Below are positions 19,051-27,710 of a DNA stretch of 64,000 bases, one piece after another (position 1 is the first letter of the stretch; every line of letters starts with the position of its first letter). The notes beneath the pieces are model-generated. The model saw only the letters and a program-made list of their open reading frames with translations. It ran no database searches and was not told the DNA's origin. A program made the translations under genes and the position numbers. Source of the stretch: Balneola sp. (GTDB lineage Bacteria; Bacteroidota; Rhodothermia; Balneolales; Balneolaceae); assembly GCA_017640785.1 (NCBI GenBank), contig JAEPPZ010000005.1:171448-235447 (forward strand), given 5' to 3'.

Positions 19051-19173
19051 TTACAGATCCTGAATCAAGCCTGCCTATCGGCAGACAAGTTCAGGATGAC
19101 GACTAACTTAGTATGAGTATTATTCCTCGTCATGCTGAACAACGAACGAAGTGAGTGTAATTCAGTATCTGTA
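19051..19173. repeat. REPIN-like palindromic element, family 1, copy B
   Basis: It has the same layout and orientation as the copy at 18555: TTACAGATCCTGAATCAAG, then TTCAGGATGACGAC, CGTCATGCTGAACAACGAA and a right arm TTCAGTATCTGTAG. A GCCTGCCTATCGGCAGACA insertion interrupts the left palindrome. The right flank GTGAGCT matches AACGAGCT of copy A. The GIY-YIG gene lies between the copies. Confidence 0.85.
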
Positions 19174-19221
19174 GTGAGCTATGATTTAATAATGTGATAA
19201 ATCCTATTGAAAAGTCATGGC

Positions 19222-19307
19222 GGAATGAATTCCTTGCTTGTTTACTTAACTAAATCTTTCCTATACAATAAATATTCATCCCGTTCACAAGAGAGGACTT
19301 CATTCCG
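19222..19307. repeat. Palindromic intergenic element
   Basis: Terminal arms CGGAATGAA (19222-19230) and TTCATTCCG (19299-19307) are exact inverted repeats around an AT-rich core. No coding potential is seen. Confidence 0.6.
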
Positions 19308-19371
19308 ATTGTCTAGCTTGCGCTTTTCATTTCCAATCAAAGTTTGATTCTAAAATCTTTCGGATTTAAAT

Positions 19372-19434
19372 AACTCTTCCAGAGTTAACCTTTCTGAAAT
19401 TTAAATACTATCTCTTTCCAACTCTGGAAGAGTT
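19372..19434. repeat. Palindromic intergenic element with exact 15-bp arms
   Basis: AACTCTTCCAGAGTT at 19372-19386 is the exact reverse complement of AACTCTGGAAGAGTT at 19420-19434. It could form a hairpin just upstream of the dcw promoter. The remaining bases to 19560 show no gene. Confidence 0.7.
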
Positions 19435-19562
19435 CGGACAAAAGCTACTTCAACATTCAATATTAAAAACTCCCCCACCCTCTCCCACTGCTCTTCTTAA
19501 AACACCAAAACAGCCTCTGAAATGAATGTGGAAAACTTTTTCAACATTCATAAACAAATTTC

Positions 19563-19592
19563 TTGACACATATTATAAATTTAGGGTACATT
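19563..19592 (+). promoter_or_regulatory. Sigma70-like promoter of the dcw cluster
   Basis: A perfect -35 box TTGACA (19563-19568) is followed after 18 bp by TACATT (19587-19592). It lies directly before the MraZ boxes and about 80 bp upstream of the mraZ start, the arrangement known for autoregulated mraZ promoters. Confidence 0.75.
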
Positions 19593-19618
19593 GTGGGGTG
19601 ATGTGGGAGATAGTGGGG
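19592..19618 (+). promoter_or_regulatory. MraZ operator: three TGGG boxes with 10-bp phasing
   Basis: TGGG occurs at 19594-19597, 19604-19607 and 19614-19617, each preceded by G or A and exactly one helical turn apart. MraZ is known to bind TGGGN repeats separated by 5 bp upstream of its own operon. The boxes start at the end of the -10 hexamer and cover the likely transcription start, so bound MraZ should block initiation. Confidence 0.85.
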
Positions 19619-19669
19619 ACTACTCCTGAATCACTTAATTTAGCAATCTTCAATACCTCTGAGGGAATC

Positions 19670-20140
19670 GTGCCTAGTTTTAAAGGACAATACGAGCATT
19701 CTATAGACGATAAAGGTCGTGTAGCCTTCCCTGCCAAACTACGCAAAAATCTCAGTCCGGACGCACAAGAAAAGTTCACGATCGTACGCGGCCAATCTGA
19801 AGAATGCCTATATCTATACCCCGAAAATGAATGGCAAGCTGTGGAAAAGAAGCTTTCTACCGTAAATTCCTTCAGTAAAAAAGGCCGTTTAGTTAAAAGA
19901 TATTTACTACGTTTTGCAGAAGATCTATCCCTCGATAAGCAAAACCGTATCGCCCTCCCCTCCGATCATATCAATTATTCTGCCATAGACTCAAAAGTGG
20001 TTTTTATCGGAATGGGCGAACACATAGAAATTTGGTCCCCAGCTAAATTAGAAGAAGCCGACGAGAATGTAAGCGCTGAATCAATAGAAGAAATCTTTGA
20101 GCAAGTGCTCGGAGGAGATCTCGAAAATGATGGTGATTGA
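19670..20140 (+). CDS. mraZ: Transcriptional regulator MraZ
   Basis: I chose GTG 19670: the family begins a few residues before the first conserved block (FKGQYEHSIDDKGRVAFPAKLR), and a GAGGGA ribosome site lies just upstream. The longer open frame from 19526 would run through the promoter and operator. The 156-residue protein has the two SpoVT/AbrB-like halves (DDKGRVAFPAKLR and DKQNRIALPSD). It represses the dcw cluster through the three upstream boxes. Confidence 0.92.
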   Translation: MPSFKGQYEHSIDDKGRVAFPAKLRKNLSPDAQEKFTIVRGQSEECLYLYPENEWQAVEKKLSTVNSFSKKGRLVKRYLLRFAEDLSLDKQNRIALPSDHINYSAIDSKVVFIGMGEHIEIWSPAKLEEADENVSAESIEEIFEQVLGGDLENDGD

Positions 20141-21068
20141 GATGACTACATACCACGAGCATATTCCGGTAATGCTGAACGAATGTATGGAAGGTTTAAT
20201 TACCGATGAAAACGCTATATATATAGACGCTACTCTTGGTGGCGGTGGACATTCAAAAGAAATTCTCGCTCGTCTTGGTGAAAATGCAACGCTTTATGGC
20301 ATCGATCAGGATGATGAAGCTATTGCTGCAGCCACGGCTCGTATCGGCGAAGATGAACGATTTAAAACGATAAAAGGTAATTTCGGCTATCTGTCAACAC
20401 TTCTACCTCCCCCTGTAAAAGGACAGGTAGCCGGAATCCTACTTGATCTTGGAGTTTCAACGCATCAGATCAAAGAAGCAGAACGTGGATTCAGTTTTCA
20501 GGAAGATGGTCCTCTTGATATGAGAATGGGGAATCTTTCAGGTGTTTCTGCTTATCAGGTGGTTAACAATTACGACTATGAGACGCTTCGCGACGTGATC
20601 TTCCATTATGGTGAAGAGCGTGCAAGTCGTCAGATCGCCAAAGAAATTATCAATAACAGACCTATTGAAACTACCGGTGAACTTGCAGCTATTGTAAAGG
20701 AATTGGTTCCTGCTAAATTTGCTGTGAAATCGCTGGCAAGAGTATTTCAAGGAATACGAATTGAAGTAAACCGTGAATTAGATGTTTTAAAAGACGTTCT
20801 AACTCAATCTTTAGAAGTTTTAAAGCCAGGCGGTCGTATTGTAGTGATGTCTTATCATTCCCTGGAAGATCGAATTGTTAAAAAATTCTTTAAAGCCGGA
20901 AATCTGGATGGAAAGCTCGAAAAAGATTTCTACGGCAACATAATTTCCCCACTAAAAGCTGTCAATCGACAGATCATAACCCCTTCACCCGAAGAGGTTG
21001 CTAAAAACCCCGCTGCCCGGAGCGCTAAACTTCGGATAGCTGAGAAAAACAGCGGAGGTAGTCAATGA
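20127..21068 (+). CDS. rsmH: 16S rRNA m4C1402 methyltransferase RsmH
   Basis: This is an S-adenosylmethionine-dependent methyltransferase with HIPVMLNE, YIDATLGGGGHS (AdoMet loop), GILLDLGVSTHQI, GPLDMRM, GIRIEVNRELD and VMSYHSLEDRIVK. ATG 20127 has an ideal GGAGGAG at 20111-20117 and overlaps mraZ by 14 bp; ATG 20142, just after the mraZ stop, is the alternative. It is the second gene of dcw clusters as a rule. Confidence 0.95.
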   Translation: MMVIEMTTYHEHIPVMLNECMEGLITDENAIYIDATLGGGGHSKEILARLGENATLYGIDQDDEAIAAATARIGEDERFKTIKGNFGYLSTLLPPPVKGQVAGILLDLGVSTHQIKEAERGFSFQEDGPLDMRMGNLSGVSAYQVVNNYDYETLRDVIFHYGEERASRQIAKEIINNRPIETTGELAAIVKELVPAKFAVKSLARVFQGIRIEVNRELDVLKDVLTQSLEVLKPGGRIVVMSYHSLEDRIVKKFFKAGNLDGKLEKDFYGNIISPLKAVNRQIITPSPEEVAKNPAARSAKLRIAEKNSGGSQ

Positions 21069-21481
21069 TCGTGCAATCCCCACTTAAAAAGCGCGAAACC
21101 CGACCTAACCTCCGTAAAGTTCCTTTACCTGACATAGAATCCCCATCTTCATCCTCAAAAGGAAAAAGATCTTCAGGTAAAAAAGCAGGAAAGTCGGTAA
21201 GAAAAACTATACAGGATATTAAACCCTGGAAAGTGATTCTTACAACTATTGCTATAGGTGTATTCGGATTTCTGTATCTGACACATGTTTTTGCTACTCA
21301 AAATTTGTTAGAAGAAGTCCAAAAGCTTGAAAGCGAATACAATAAAGTGCGCACTCAACATGATGCTTTAAAATTACAGTATGATCGCATGGTTGGTCCG
21401 GCTGAAATCTACGAAAAAGCAGAAAAAGCCGGTTTTATAAACGGTGGTCCTGCTGATAAACTGATCGAGGTTAAAAAGTAG
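21065..21481 (+). CDS. ftsL: Cell-division protein FtsL-like
   Basis: The 138-residue bitopic protein has a basic serine-rich cytoplasmic tail (about 1-58), one transmembrane helix (about 59-78, VILTTIAIGVFGFLYLTHVF) and a periplasmic coiled coil (LLEEVQKLESEYNKVRTQHDALKLQYDRM). Sequence alone is weak for FtsL, but position between rsmH and the division transpeptidase and the topology agree. It overlaps rsmH by 4 bp and is followed immediately by ftsI. Confidence 0.8.
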   Translation: MIVQSPLKKRETRPNLRKVPLPDIESPSSSSKGKRSSGKKAGKSVRKTIQDIKPWKVILTTIAIGVFGFLYLTHVFATQNLLEEVQKLESEYNKVRTQHDALKLQYDRMVGPAEIYEKAEKAGFINGGPADKLIEVKK

Positions 21482-23650
21482 ATGACAGAAAGAACTTCCA
21501 TATTAAGCAGGATGTTTTTGGTGTTCGGGCTGTTGTTGCTTATACCTTGTGTATTGGCTTTTCAACTAGTTCGCATCAATTATCTGGAAGGAGAAGATTT
21601 GCGTTTACTATGGAGTAAACAAGCGATCGATTCCATTCCTATCCCCGCACAGCGTGGAAATATCTACGATGCTAACGGAACCTTGCTTGCTACTAATGCT
21701 GCAAATTACCTGATCGCATTGGATCCTAAAGTAAAAGATGTGAATGGAAAATCGGTTACACAGGATCAGATCAACCAATTAGCAGTTACATTAGCTAAGC
21801 ATACCAATCAGTCTCCATCTTACTTCAAGAAAAAAATTAGTGACGCTCCTTCACATTCTCAGTATATCATTCTTGCAAAGAACTTGTCTCCTGTTTCAAG
21901 AGATGCCGTTCGGGAATTAGATATAAAAGGAGTCATCATTGAGGAGAGCTTCAGTAGAAAATACACCTTTGGTTCTCTGGCTGCACATTCTTTAGGCTTT
22001 GTAAATCATAACATGGATGGCAAAACAGGTCTGGAAGCCTATTATGACACAGAGTTGAAAGGTGAAAATGGAGTTCAACAAGTTCGTCGTGACCCAAGAA
22101 ATCAAATTTCTGCTTATGTAGGAGCCCCAAAGAAACTTCCGGAGAATGGTCATTCCATCCACACCACTATTGACTCCTACATTCAGGCCATTCTGGAAGA
22201 TGAGCTAAAGAAAGGTGTGGAAAAGCATCTTGCTGAATATGGAACGGGAATTATTATAGACCCTAAGACCGGAGCCATTAAAGCAATGGCTAACTATCCG
22301 ACTTATGATCCGAATTATCCGGGCAGTAACGAAAATGAAAACCGAAGAAATTTTGCCATTTCTGATATGGTGGAACCGGGTTCAACCTTTAAGTTGGTAA
22401 CTGCAATCGCAGCTGTAGAGCAAAACAAGGTAGATTTTAATGAAATTTTTGAAACTCCTGAATCCGGCGAAGTAGAAATTCATGGATTAACTCTCCGTGA
22501 TCACGACCCGCTTGGAAATATGACCTTTCAGGAAGTCATTCAGAAATCTTCCAATGTGGCTACCGCTGAAATTGCCATGAGGTTAAAACCTGAAGTTTTT
22601 TATCAATATGCCAGAAATCTAGGGTTTGGTGCTGAAACGAATATTGATCTTTCCGGTGAAGTAGCCGGAATTCTGAACAAACCATATGACTGGAGTTTGG
22701 TAAGTCTTCCGTGGATGAGTCATGGATACGAAGTTTTAGCAACACCATTACAAGTAACTCAGGCTTATGCTGCTTTTGCTAATGAAGGAATGTTGATGCG
22801 TCCTTATTTGGTCGACAGAATTGAAGATCAAAATGGAAATATTGTTTTAGATAACACTCCGGTAGAAATTCGTCGCGTTGCCAGAAAGAAAACACTTAAA
22901 AAAATACTTCCGATTTTTGAAAGCGTCGTAACAGATTCCGGCACCGGAGAATGGGCGCAGATCGATGGATTAAGAATAGCCGGAAAAACAGGTACAGCAA
23001 AAAAAGTATATCAAGGGCGTTATTCCAATAAATATCTCGCCTCTTTTGTAGGGTTTTTCCCAACCGAGGATCCAAAGTATGTTTGCCTCATCATGTTGAA
23101 TGAGCCAAAAACAAGTGGATACGGTGGCTTTACCGCAGGTCCTATTTTCAGAGAAACCGCAAAAAGAATTGCAGGTTTAGATGGAGATATACAACGAAGT
23201 ATGTTACCACAAGAAGAACCTGAATTGATTACAAAGGCTCCTTCATTCATAGGCATCGGAAAAGAAGAAAGCGAAGAGATCCTAAAGAAATTTGACATTC
23301 CTTATACCATTGAAGGGAAATCAGGGTATGTGATTTCACAAACTATTGAACCGGGCAGCCCTCTTCCCGGAAAAGACGAAATTATTCTCACTTTATCGGA
23401 AACCTATTTACCTGTTGACAGTTCGAAGGTTAAAGAAGGCTTTGCAGAAGTTCCCGAACTTCGAGGAATGAGCATGCGTCAAGCAACCACCATTTTAGCG
23501 GAACTTGGATTAGAGGTAAAATCTTTCCGTTCCGGCACTGTTGAACGACAGTTTCCAAAAGCAGGTGATATGATGAGACTTGGCAGTTCTGTTACCATTC
23601 GTGGCAAAGCAAAATCACTTGAACTTGTAGCCATGGAGGACCGAGATTGA
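21482..23650 (+). CDS. ftsI: Division transpeptidase FtsI/PBP with two PASTA domains
   Basis: The 722-residue class B penicillin-binding protein has an N-terminal membrane anchor (about 10-30), a dimerisation domain starting at IPAQRGNIYDANG, and a transpeptidase domain with SxxK (Ser301, STFK), SxN (356-358) and KTGT (from Lys502). Two C-terminal PASTA domains follow (about 585-645 and 655-715). It cross-links septal peptidoglycan. The PASTA tail is of the SpoVD/PBP2x style and absent from Escherichia coli FtsI. Confidence 0.95.
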   Translation: MTERTSILSRMFLVFGLLLLIPCVLAFQLVRINYLEGEDLRLLWSKQAIDSIPIPAQRGNIYDANGTLLATNAANYLIALDPKVKDVNGKSVTQDQINQLAVTLAKHTNQSPSYFKKKISDAPSHSQYIILAKNLSPVSRDAVRELDIKGVIIEESFSRKYTFGSLAAHSLGFVNHNMDGKTGLEAYYDTELKGENGVQQVRRDPRNQISAYVGAPKKLPENGHSIHTTIDSYIQAILEDELKKGVEKHLAEYGTGIIIDPKTGAIKAMANYPTYDPNYPGSNENENRRNFAISDMVEPGSTFKLVTAIAAVEQNKVDFNEIFETPESGEVEIHGLTLRDHDPLGNMTFQEVIQKSSNVATAEIAMRLKPEVFYQYARNLGFGAETNIDLSGEVAGILNKPYDWSLVSLPWMSHGYEVLATPLQVTQAYAAFANEGMLMRPYLVDRIEDQNGNIVLDNTPVEIRRVARKKTLKKILPIFESVVTDSGTGEWAQIDGLRIAGKTGTAKKVYQGRYSNKYLASFVGFFPTEDPKYVCLIMLNEPKTSGYGGFTAGPIFRETAKRIAGLDGDIQRSMLPQEEPELITKAPSFIGIGKEESEEILKKFDIPYTIEGKSGYVISQTIEPGSPLPGKDEIILTLSETYLPVDSSKVKEGFAEVPELRGMSMRQATTILAELGLEVKSFRSGTVERQFPKAGDMMRLGSSVTIRGKAKSLELVAMEDRD

Positions 23651-25107
23651 ATACACATGATCTCATAGAATTTATCAACCCGTTAAATACTTCCCGTTTT
23701 AAACCGGAAGGTGAAGTTGGTCCGCTTGTTCAGGATTCACGTCAGGTTACAGAAGGCTCTGTTTTCATAGCCATCCGAGGCACTGAGGTAGATGGACATA
23801 TGTTTTTGGAAGATGCTATCCATCGCGGAGCAAAAGTAATTATCTGTGAAGAATCTTATTACACCGACGCTGAAGTTTGTGTGATTGAAGTTGAGAATAC
23901 ACGTTCATTAATAGGTCCTTTAGCTCAAAAAATGGCCGGGAACCCGGGTAATAAACTAAAGATCATCGGAATCACCGGCACAAACGGTAAAACTACTACT
24001 GCTACTTTAGTCTATCAGGCACTTACCAAACTTGGTGAAAAAGTTTCTCTTTTAGGAACTGTGGAAAAAAAGATCCTTACAGAATCATTAGATAGCAAAT
24101 TAACTACCGCTGACCCAATAGAACTTGCTGCCGACATGAAAAAGATGGTTGAAGCAGGTTCAGAGTATTTGGTTATGGAAGTGTCTTCTCACGCTCTTCA
24201 TCAAGCAAGAGTCGGAGGTTTTGATTTCAAAGTAGCTGCTTTTACCAATCTTTCGCAAGATCATCTCGATTATCACGAGACTATTGAAGAATATGCCGCA
24301 GCTAAGAAAATTCTATTTGATGGATTGAAACCGGAATCATCTGCAATCATCAACATGGATGATTCTTATGGATCTTTTATGGCTAATGGAATCTCCGCTC
24401 AAATTTCAGAACTTTCATTCGGAAAAAATGCTCAGATTTTAAGTAATTCTGCACAAGGGCTAAAAATTTCTGTCGATGGGGCCAAGATCTCTTCGTCATT
24501 GGTGGGACATTTCAATGCGTTTAATCTGGCTGAGGCTTTTATGATCTGTAACGAACTTGGTCATGATAAGGAAGCAATTGCTTCAGCACTTTCATCTGTA
24601 CCGGGAGCTCCCGGAAGAATGGAATCTGTAAGTTTAGATTCAGAAACAGATCTACCGAAAGTTATTGTTGATTACGCACACACCCCTGACGCTATTGAGA
24701 ATGTTCTGAAAACACTATCAGAGTCACGTACACAAAATCAGTTTATTTATTGTGTTTTTGGTGCTGGCGGTGACAGAGATTCAGGCAAGAGACCGGAAAT
24801 GGCGAAAGCAGCTTCAGAATTTGCTGATGAAATTATTGTAACCAGTGATAATCCAAGAACTGAAAATCCGGATCTGATCATCGCTGATATTTTGCAGGGA
24901 TTTGAAAATACGGACAATGTAGTAACCATCACTTCCCGAAAAGAAGCCATTTTTAAAGCTATTGAGCTGGCTTCATCAAATGATATCATTCTTATTGCCG
25001 GAAAAGGACATGAAGATTATCAAGAAATTGACGGAAAACGATATCCTTTTGATGACCGATTAGTTGCAAAAGAAGCTCTCGAACTTAAAGCCAAAGGAGG
25101 ATTCTGA
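23647..25107 (+). CDS. murE: UDP-MurNAc-tripeptide ligase MurE
   Basis: The TTG start at 23647 overlaps the ftsI stop. This Mur ligase has GITGTNGKTTTATLVY, MEVSSHAL, HTPDAIENVL and GAGGDRDSGKRPEMAKAA. The DNPRTENP motif indicates meso-diaminopimelate as the added amino acid, as in Gram-negative MurE. mraY follows directly; the usual murF between them is missing. Confidence 0.95.
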   Translation: MNTHDLIEFINPLNTSRFKPEGEVGPLVQDSRQVTEGSVFIAIRGTEVDGHMFLEDAIHRGAKVIICEESYYTDAEVCVIEVENTRSLIGPLAQKMAGNPGNKLKIIGITGTNGKTTTATLVYQALTKLGEKVSLLGTVEKKILTESLDSKLTTADPIELAADMKKMVEAGSEYLVMEVSSHALHQARVGGFDFKVAAFTNLSQDHLDYHETIEEYAAAKKILFDGLKPESSAIINMDDSYGSFMANGISAQISELSFGKNAQILSNSAQGLKISVDGAKISSSLVGHFNAFNLAEAFMICNELGHDKEAIASALSSVPGAPGRMESVSLDSETDLPKVIVDYAHTPDAIENVLKTLSESRTQNQFIYCVFGAGGDRDSGKRPEMAKAASEFADEIIVTSDNPRTENPDLIIADILQGFENTDNVVTITSRKEAIFKAIELASSNDIILIAGKGHEDYQEIDGKRYPFDDRLVAKEALELKAKGGF

Positions 25108-26243
25108 TGCTATACGAATTATTCTCCTGGCTTGATACTGCATTTGACTTCCCGGGAGCCGGAGCGTTTGAATATATCTCCACAAGAACGGGATTGGCTG
25201 CTGTGACTTCCGTGATCATAAGTCTGATCATCGGACGAAGAATTATAAAATGGCTGAGTAGCATGCAGCTTAAAGAAGTGATCCGAGACGACGTTGGTTT
25301 GGATCATCACCAAGCTAAAGCCGGAACTCCTTCTATGGGTGGAGTTATTATTCTGCTGGCAGTGATCATACCTTCTATCCTATTCATGAAAATGGACAGC
25401 GTATATGCATGGCTCATCGTATTTGTGATAATTGCACTAGGGCTTGTTGGTTTTGTGGATGATTACATCAAAGTTGTGAAGAAAGACAAAAGTGGTCTTG
25501 CCGGACGATTTAAGATAGTTGGTCAAGTCAGCGTTGGAATTGTTGTAGGAGCTGTATTGTATTTCCATCCTGATTTTGCTGATGTGAATACGCTTTCAAC
25601 AGTTCCTTTCCTCAAGAACGTGAATATTGATTACGCTTTCTTTGGAGAAGACCTTGGCTGGATGATATTTATCCCAGTTGCCGTATTTGTGATAACTGCA
25701 GTAAGCAATGCCACTAACTTAACAGATGGTTTGGACGGATTGGCTTCAGGTGTTTCTGCAATTTGTGGATTTGTATTCGCAATTTTTGCTTATGTCTCCG
25801 GAAGAACTGACTTATCTGGATATTTAGACATTATGTATTTACCGGGCGCAGGTGAACTCACTATTTTTTGCGCTGCACTGATCGGAGGCTGTATGGGATT
25901 TTTATGGTATAACACCAACCCGGCATCTGTATTCATGGGCGACACCGGTTCTTTGGCGCTTGGTGGTGCTTTTGGTGCTTTGGGACTGATGCTTCACAAA
26001 GAACTACTTCTCCCCTTCATTTGCGGTGTATTTTTCTTTGAAACGCTTTCTGTGATCATTCAAACTACCTACTTCAAGTACACTAAAAAGAAGTATGGTG
26101 TAGGAAAACGAGTGTTTTTAATGACTCCGATCCATCATCATTTTGAGAAAAAAGGATGGTCGGAACAAAAGATCGTAGTTCGATTCTGGATCATCACGGT
26201 GATGCTGGGAATTTTGAGCCTTCTAACATTGAAGATCAGATAA
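25107..26243 (+). CDS. mraY: Phospho-MurNAc-pentapeptide transferase MraY
   Basis: This polytopic membrane enzyme transfers phospho-MurNAc-pentapeptide to undecaprenyl phosphate, making lipid I. Motifs: HQAKAGTPSMGG, FVDDYIKVVKKDKSGL, NATNLTDGLDGLASG, NPASVFMGDTGSLALGG and the cytoplasmic MTPIHHHFE. TGATG start overlap with murE and TAATG overlap with murD show a coupled operon. Confidence 0.97.
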   Translation: MLYELFSWLDTAFDFPGAGAFEYISTRTGLAAVTSVIISLIIGRRIIKWLSSMQLKEVIRDDVGLDHHQAKAGTPSMGGVIILLAVIIPSILFMKMDSVYAWLIVFVIIALGLVGFVDDYIKVVKKDKSGLAGRFKIVGQVSVGIVVGAVLYFHPDFADVNTLSTVPFLKNVNIDYAFFGEDLGWMIFIPVAVFVITAVSNATNLTDGLDGLASGVSAICGFVFAIFAYVSGRTDLSGYLDIMYLPGAGELTIFCAALIGGCMGFLWYNTNPASVFMGDTGSLALGGAFGALGLMLHKELLLPFICGVFFFETLSVIIQTTYFKYTKKKYGVGKRVFLMTPIHHHFEKKGWSEQKIVVRFWIITVMLGILSLLTLKIR

Positions 26244-27595
26244 TGGATGTAGTTAACAAACATATCGTTGTTATTGGTGCTGCCAGAAGTGGTATTGCTG
26301 CTGCTATTCTTCTTAAGAAAAAAGGAGCTGATGTTTTTGTGTCTGATTATGGAATCATTAAAGATGACTGGAAACAGAATCTTGTAAATGCCCAAATCGA
26401 TTTTGAAGAAAACGGACATTCTGATAAAGCAAAACAAGCTGACTTTGTAGTACTAAGCCCGGGAGTTCCTACGGAATCACCAATAGTTCAGTTTTATCTG
26501 AATGCAGGTAAAAAAGTCTATTCCGAAATAGAAGCAGCAAGTTGGTTTACGGATCAAAGAATTATAGCAACAACCGGTAGCAATGGAAAAACTACCGTTA
26601 CTAATTGGTTGGATCATGTTTGGAAAACGGCTAAAAGAGATCATTCCGTTTCAGGAAATATAGGAGTGGCATTTTCAGATGTTGTTGATGGATCAGGTGG
26701 CGACTTCGTACTTGAGATCAGCAGCTTCCAACTGGATCATATTGACACATTCAAGCCAACAATAAGTTTGTTGCTGAATATTACACCGGATCATTTAAAC
26801 AGATACGGAGACAGCTTTGAGGCTTATGCCGCTTCAAAATTCAGAATTACAGAAAATCAGACGGAAGAGGATTGGTTCATATTCAATTATGATGATCCGA
26901 TCATAAAAAGCCACGTGGAATCGCTTCAGAAAAAAGAAGACGCTCCAAAAATATGGGCTTTTTCATACAACAATGAAGTGCCGGAAGGTGCTTTTGTACG
27001 CGACGAACATATCATCTTCAAATTCAACAACAAGGAAGAAACGCTTATGCCGGTTTATGAAGTAGGCCTTAGTGGAAATCACAACCTGAACAATGGATTA
27101 GCAACGGCTTTAGCTGCTCGCGCGGCTGAAATTAAAAACGAAGCTATTCGTGAAAGTCTGCAATCTTTTATGGGCGTTGAACATCGCCTGGAGAAAGTTC
27201 GTGATGTAGACGGAGTTAAATATATAAACGATAGCAAAGCTACTAACGTAAATGCTGTTTGGTTTGCTTTAGACAGTTTTCAGGTTCCAATGACATTGAT
27301 TCTCGGCGGTCGCGACAAAGGAAATGATTACAGCGAGATCGTTGATCAGATCAAAGAAAAGGTTCATACGATCATCGCCATTGGAGAATCAAAGGATCGG
27401 GTTGAAGATCAACTTGGTGAAGTGGTACCTAATTTTGTAAAAGCTGAAAGTATGATGAAAGCAGTCCGTGCAGCTCAAAAAGTAGCGAAACGAGGAGAAG
27501 TTGTTTTGCTGAGTCCTGCATGCGCTTCATTTGATATGTTCGACGATTACGAGCACAGAGGAAAAGTATTTAAAGAAGAAGTTTATAAACTCTGA
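26243..27595 (+). CDS. murD: UDP-MurNAc-L-Ala-D-Glu ligase MurD
   Basis: I chose ATG 26243 (TAATG overlap with mraY); the open frame from 26156 lies inside mraY. The start gives MDVVNKHIVVIGAARSG, the expected N-terminal Rossmann strand. TTGSNGKTTVTNWL is the ATP loop, EISSFQLD and NITPDHLNRY are Mur-ligase signatures, and NDSKATNVNA and GGRDKGNDY close the C-terminal domain. Confidence 0.96.
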   Translation: MDVVNKHIVVIGAARSGIAAAILLKKKGADVFVSDYGIIKDDWKQNLVNAQIDFEENGHSDKAKQADFVVLSPGVPTESPIVQFYLNAGKKVYSEIEAASWFTDQRIIATTGSNGKTTVTNWLDHVWKTAKRDHSVSGNIGVAFSDVVDGSGGDFVLEISSFQLDHIDTFKPTISLLLNITPDHLNRYGDSFEAYAASKFRITENQTEEDWFIFNYDDPIIKSHVESLQKKEDAPKIWAFSYNNEVPEGAFVRDEHIIFKFNNKEETLMPVYEVGLSGNHNLNNGLATALAARAAEIKNEAIRESLQSFMGVEHRLEKVRDVDGVKYINDSKATNVNAVWFALDSFQVPMTLILGGRDKGNDYSEIVDQIKEKVHTIIAIGESKDRVEDQLGEVVPNFVKAESMMKAVRAAQKVAKRGEVVLLSPACASFDMFDDYEHRGKVFKEEVYKL

Positions 27596-27710
27596 AGAAC
27601 TAAATGACAAAACCCAAAATTCAATTGACAAACAAATTTCAAATACCAAACGCTGAAAATCCTAATAAGGGGTTAACTGTGATTTGCTATTTGAACATTG
27701 AAATTTACGA

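Noticed and set aside
19526-19669. An N-terminal extension of MraZ in the longer open frame
   Set aside because: It would translate the promoter and MraZ boxes; the family starts at about 19670, where a ribosome site is present.
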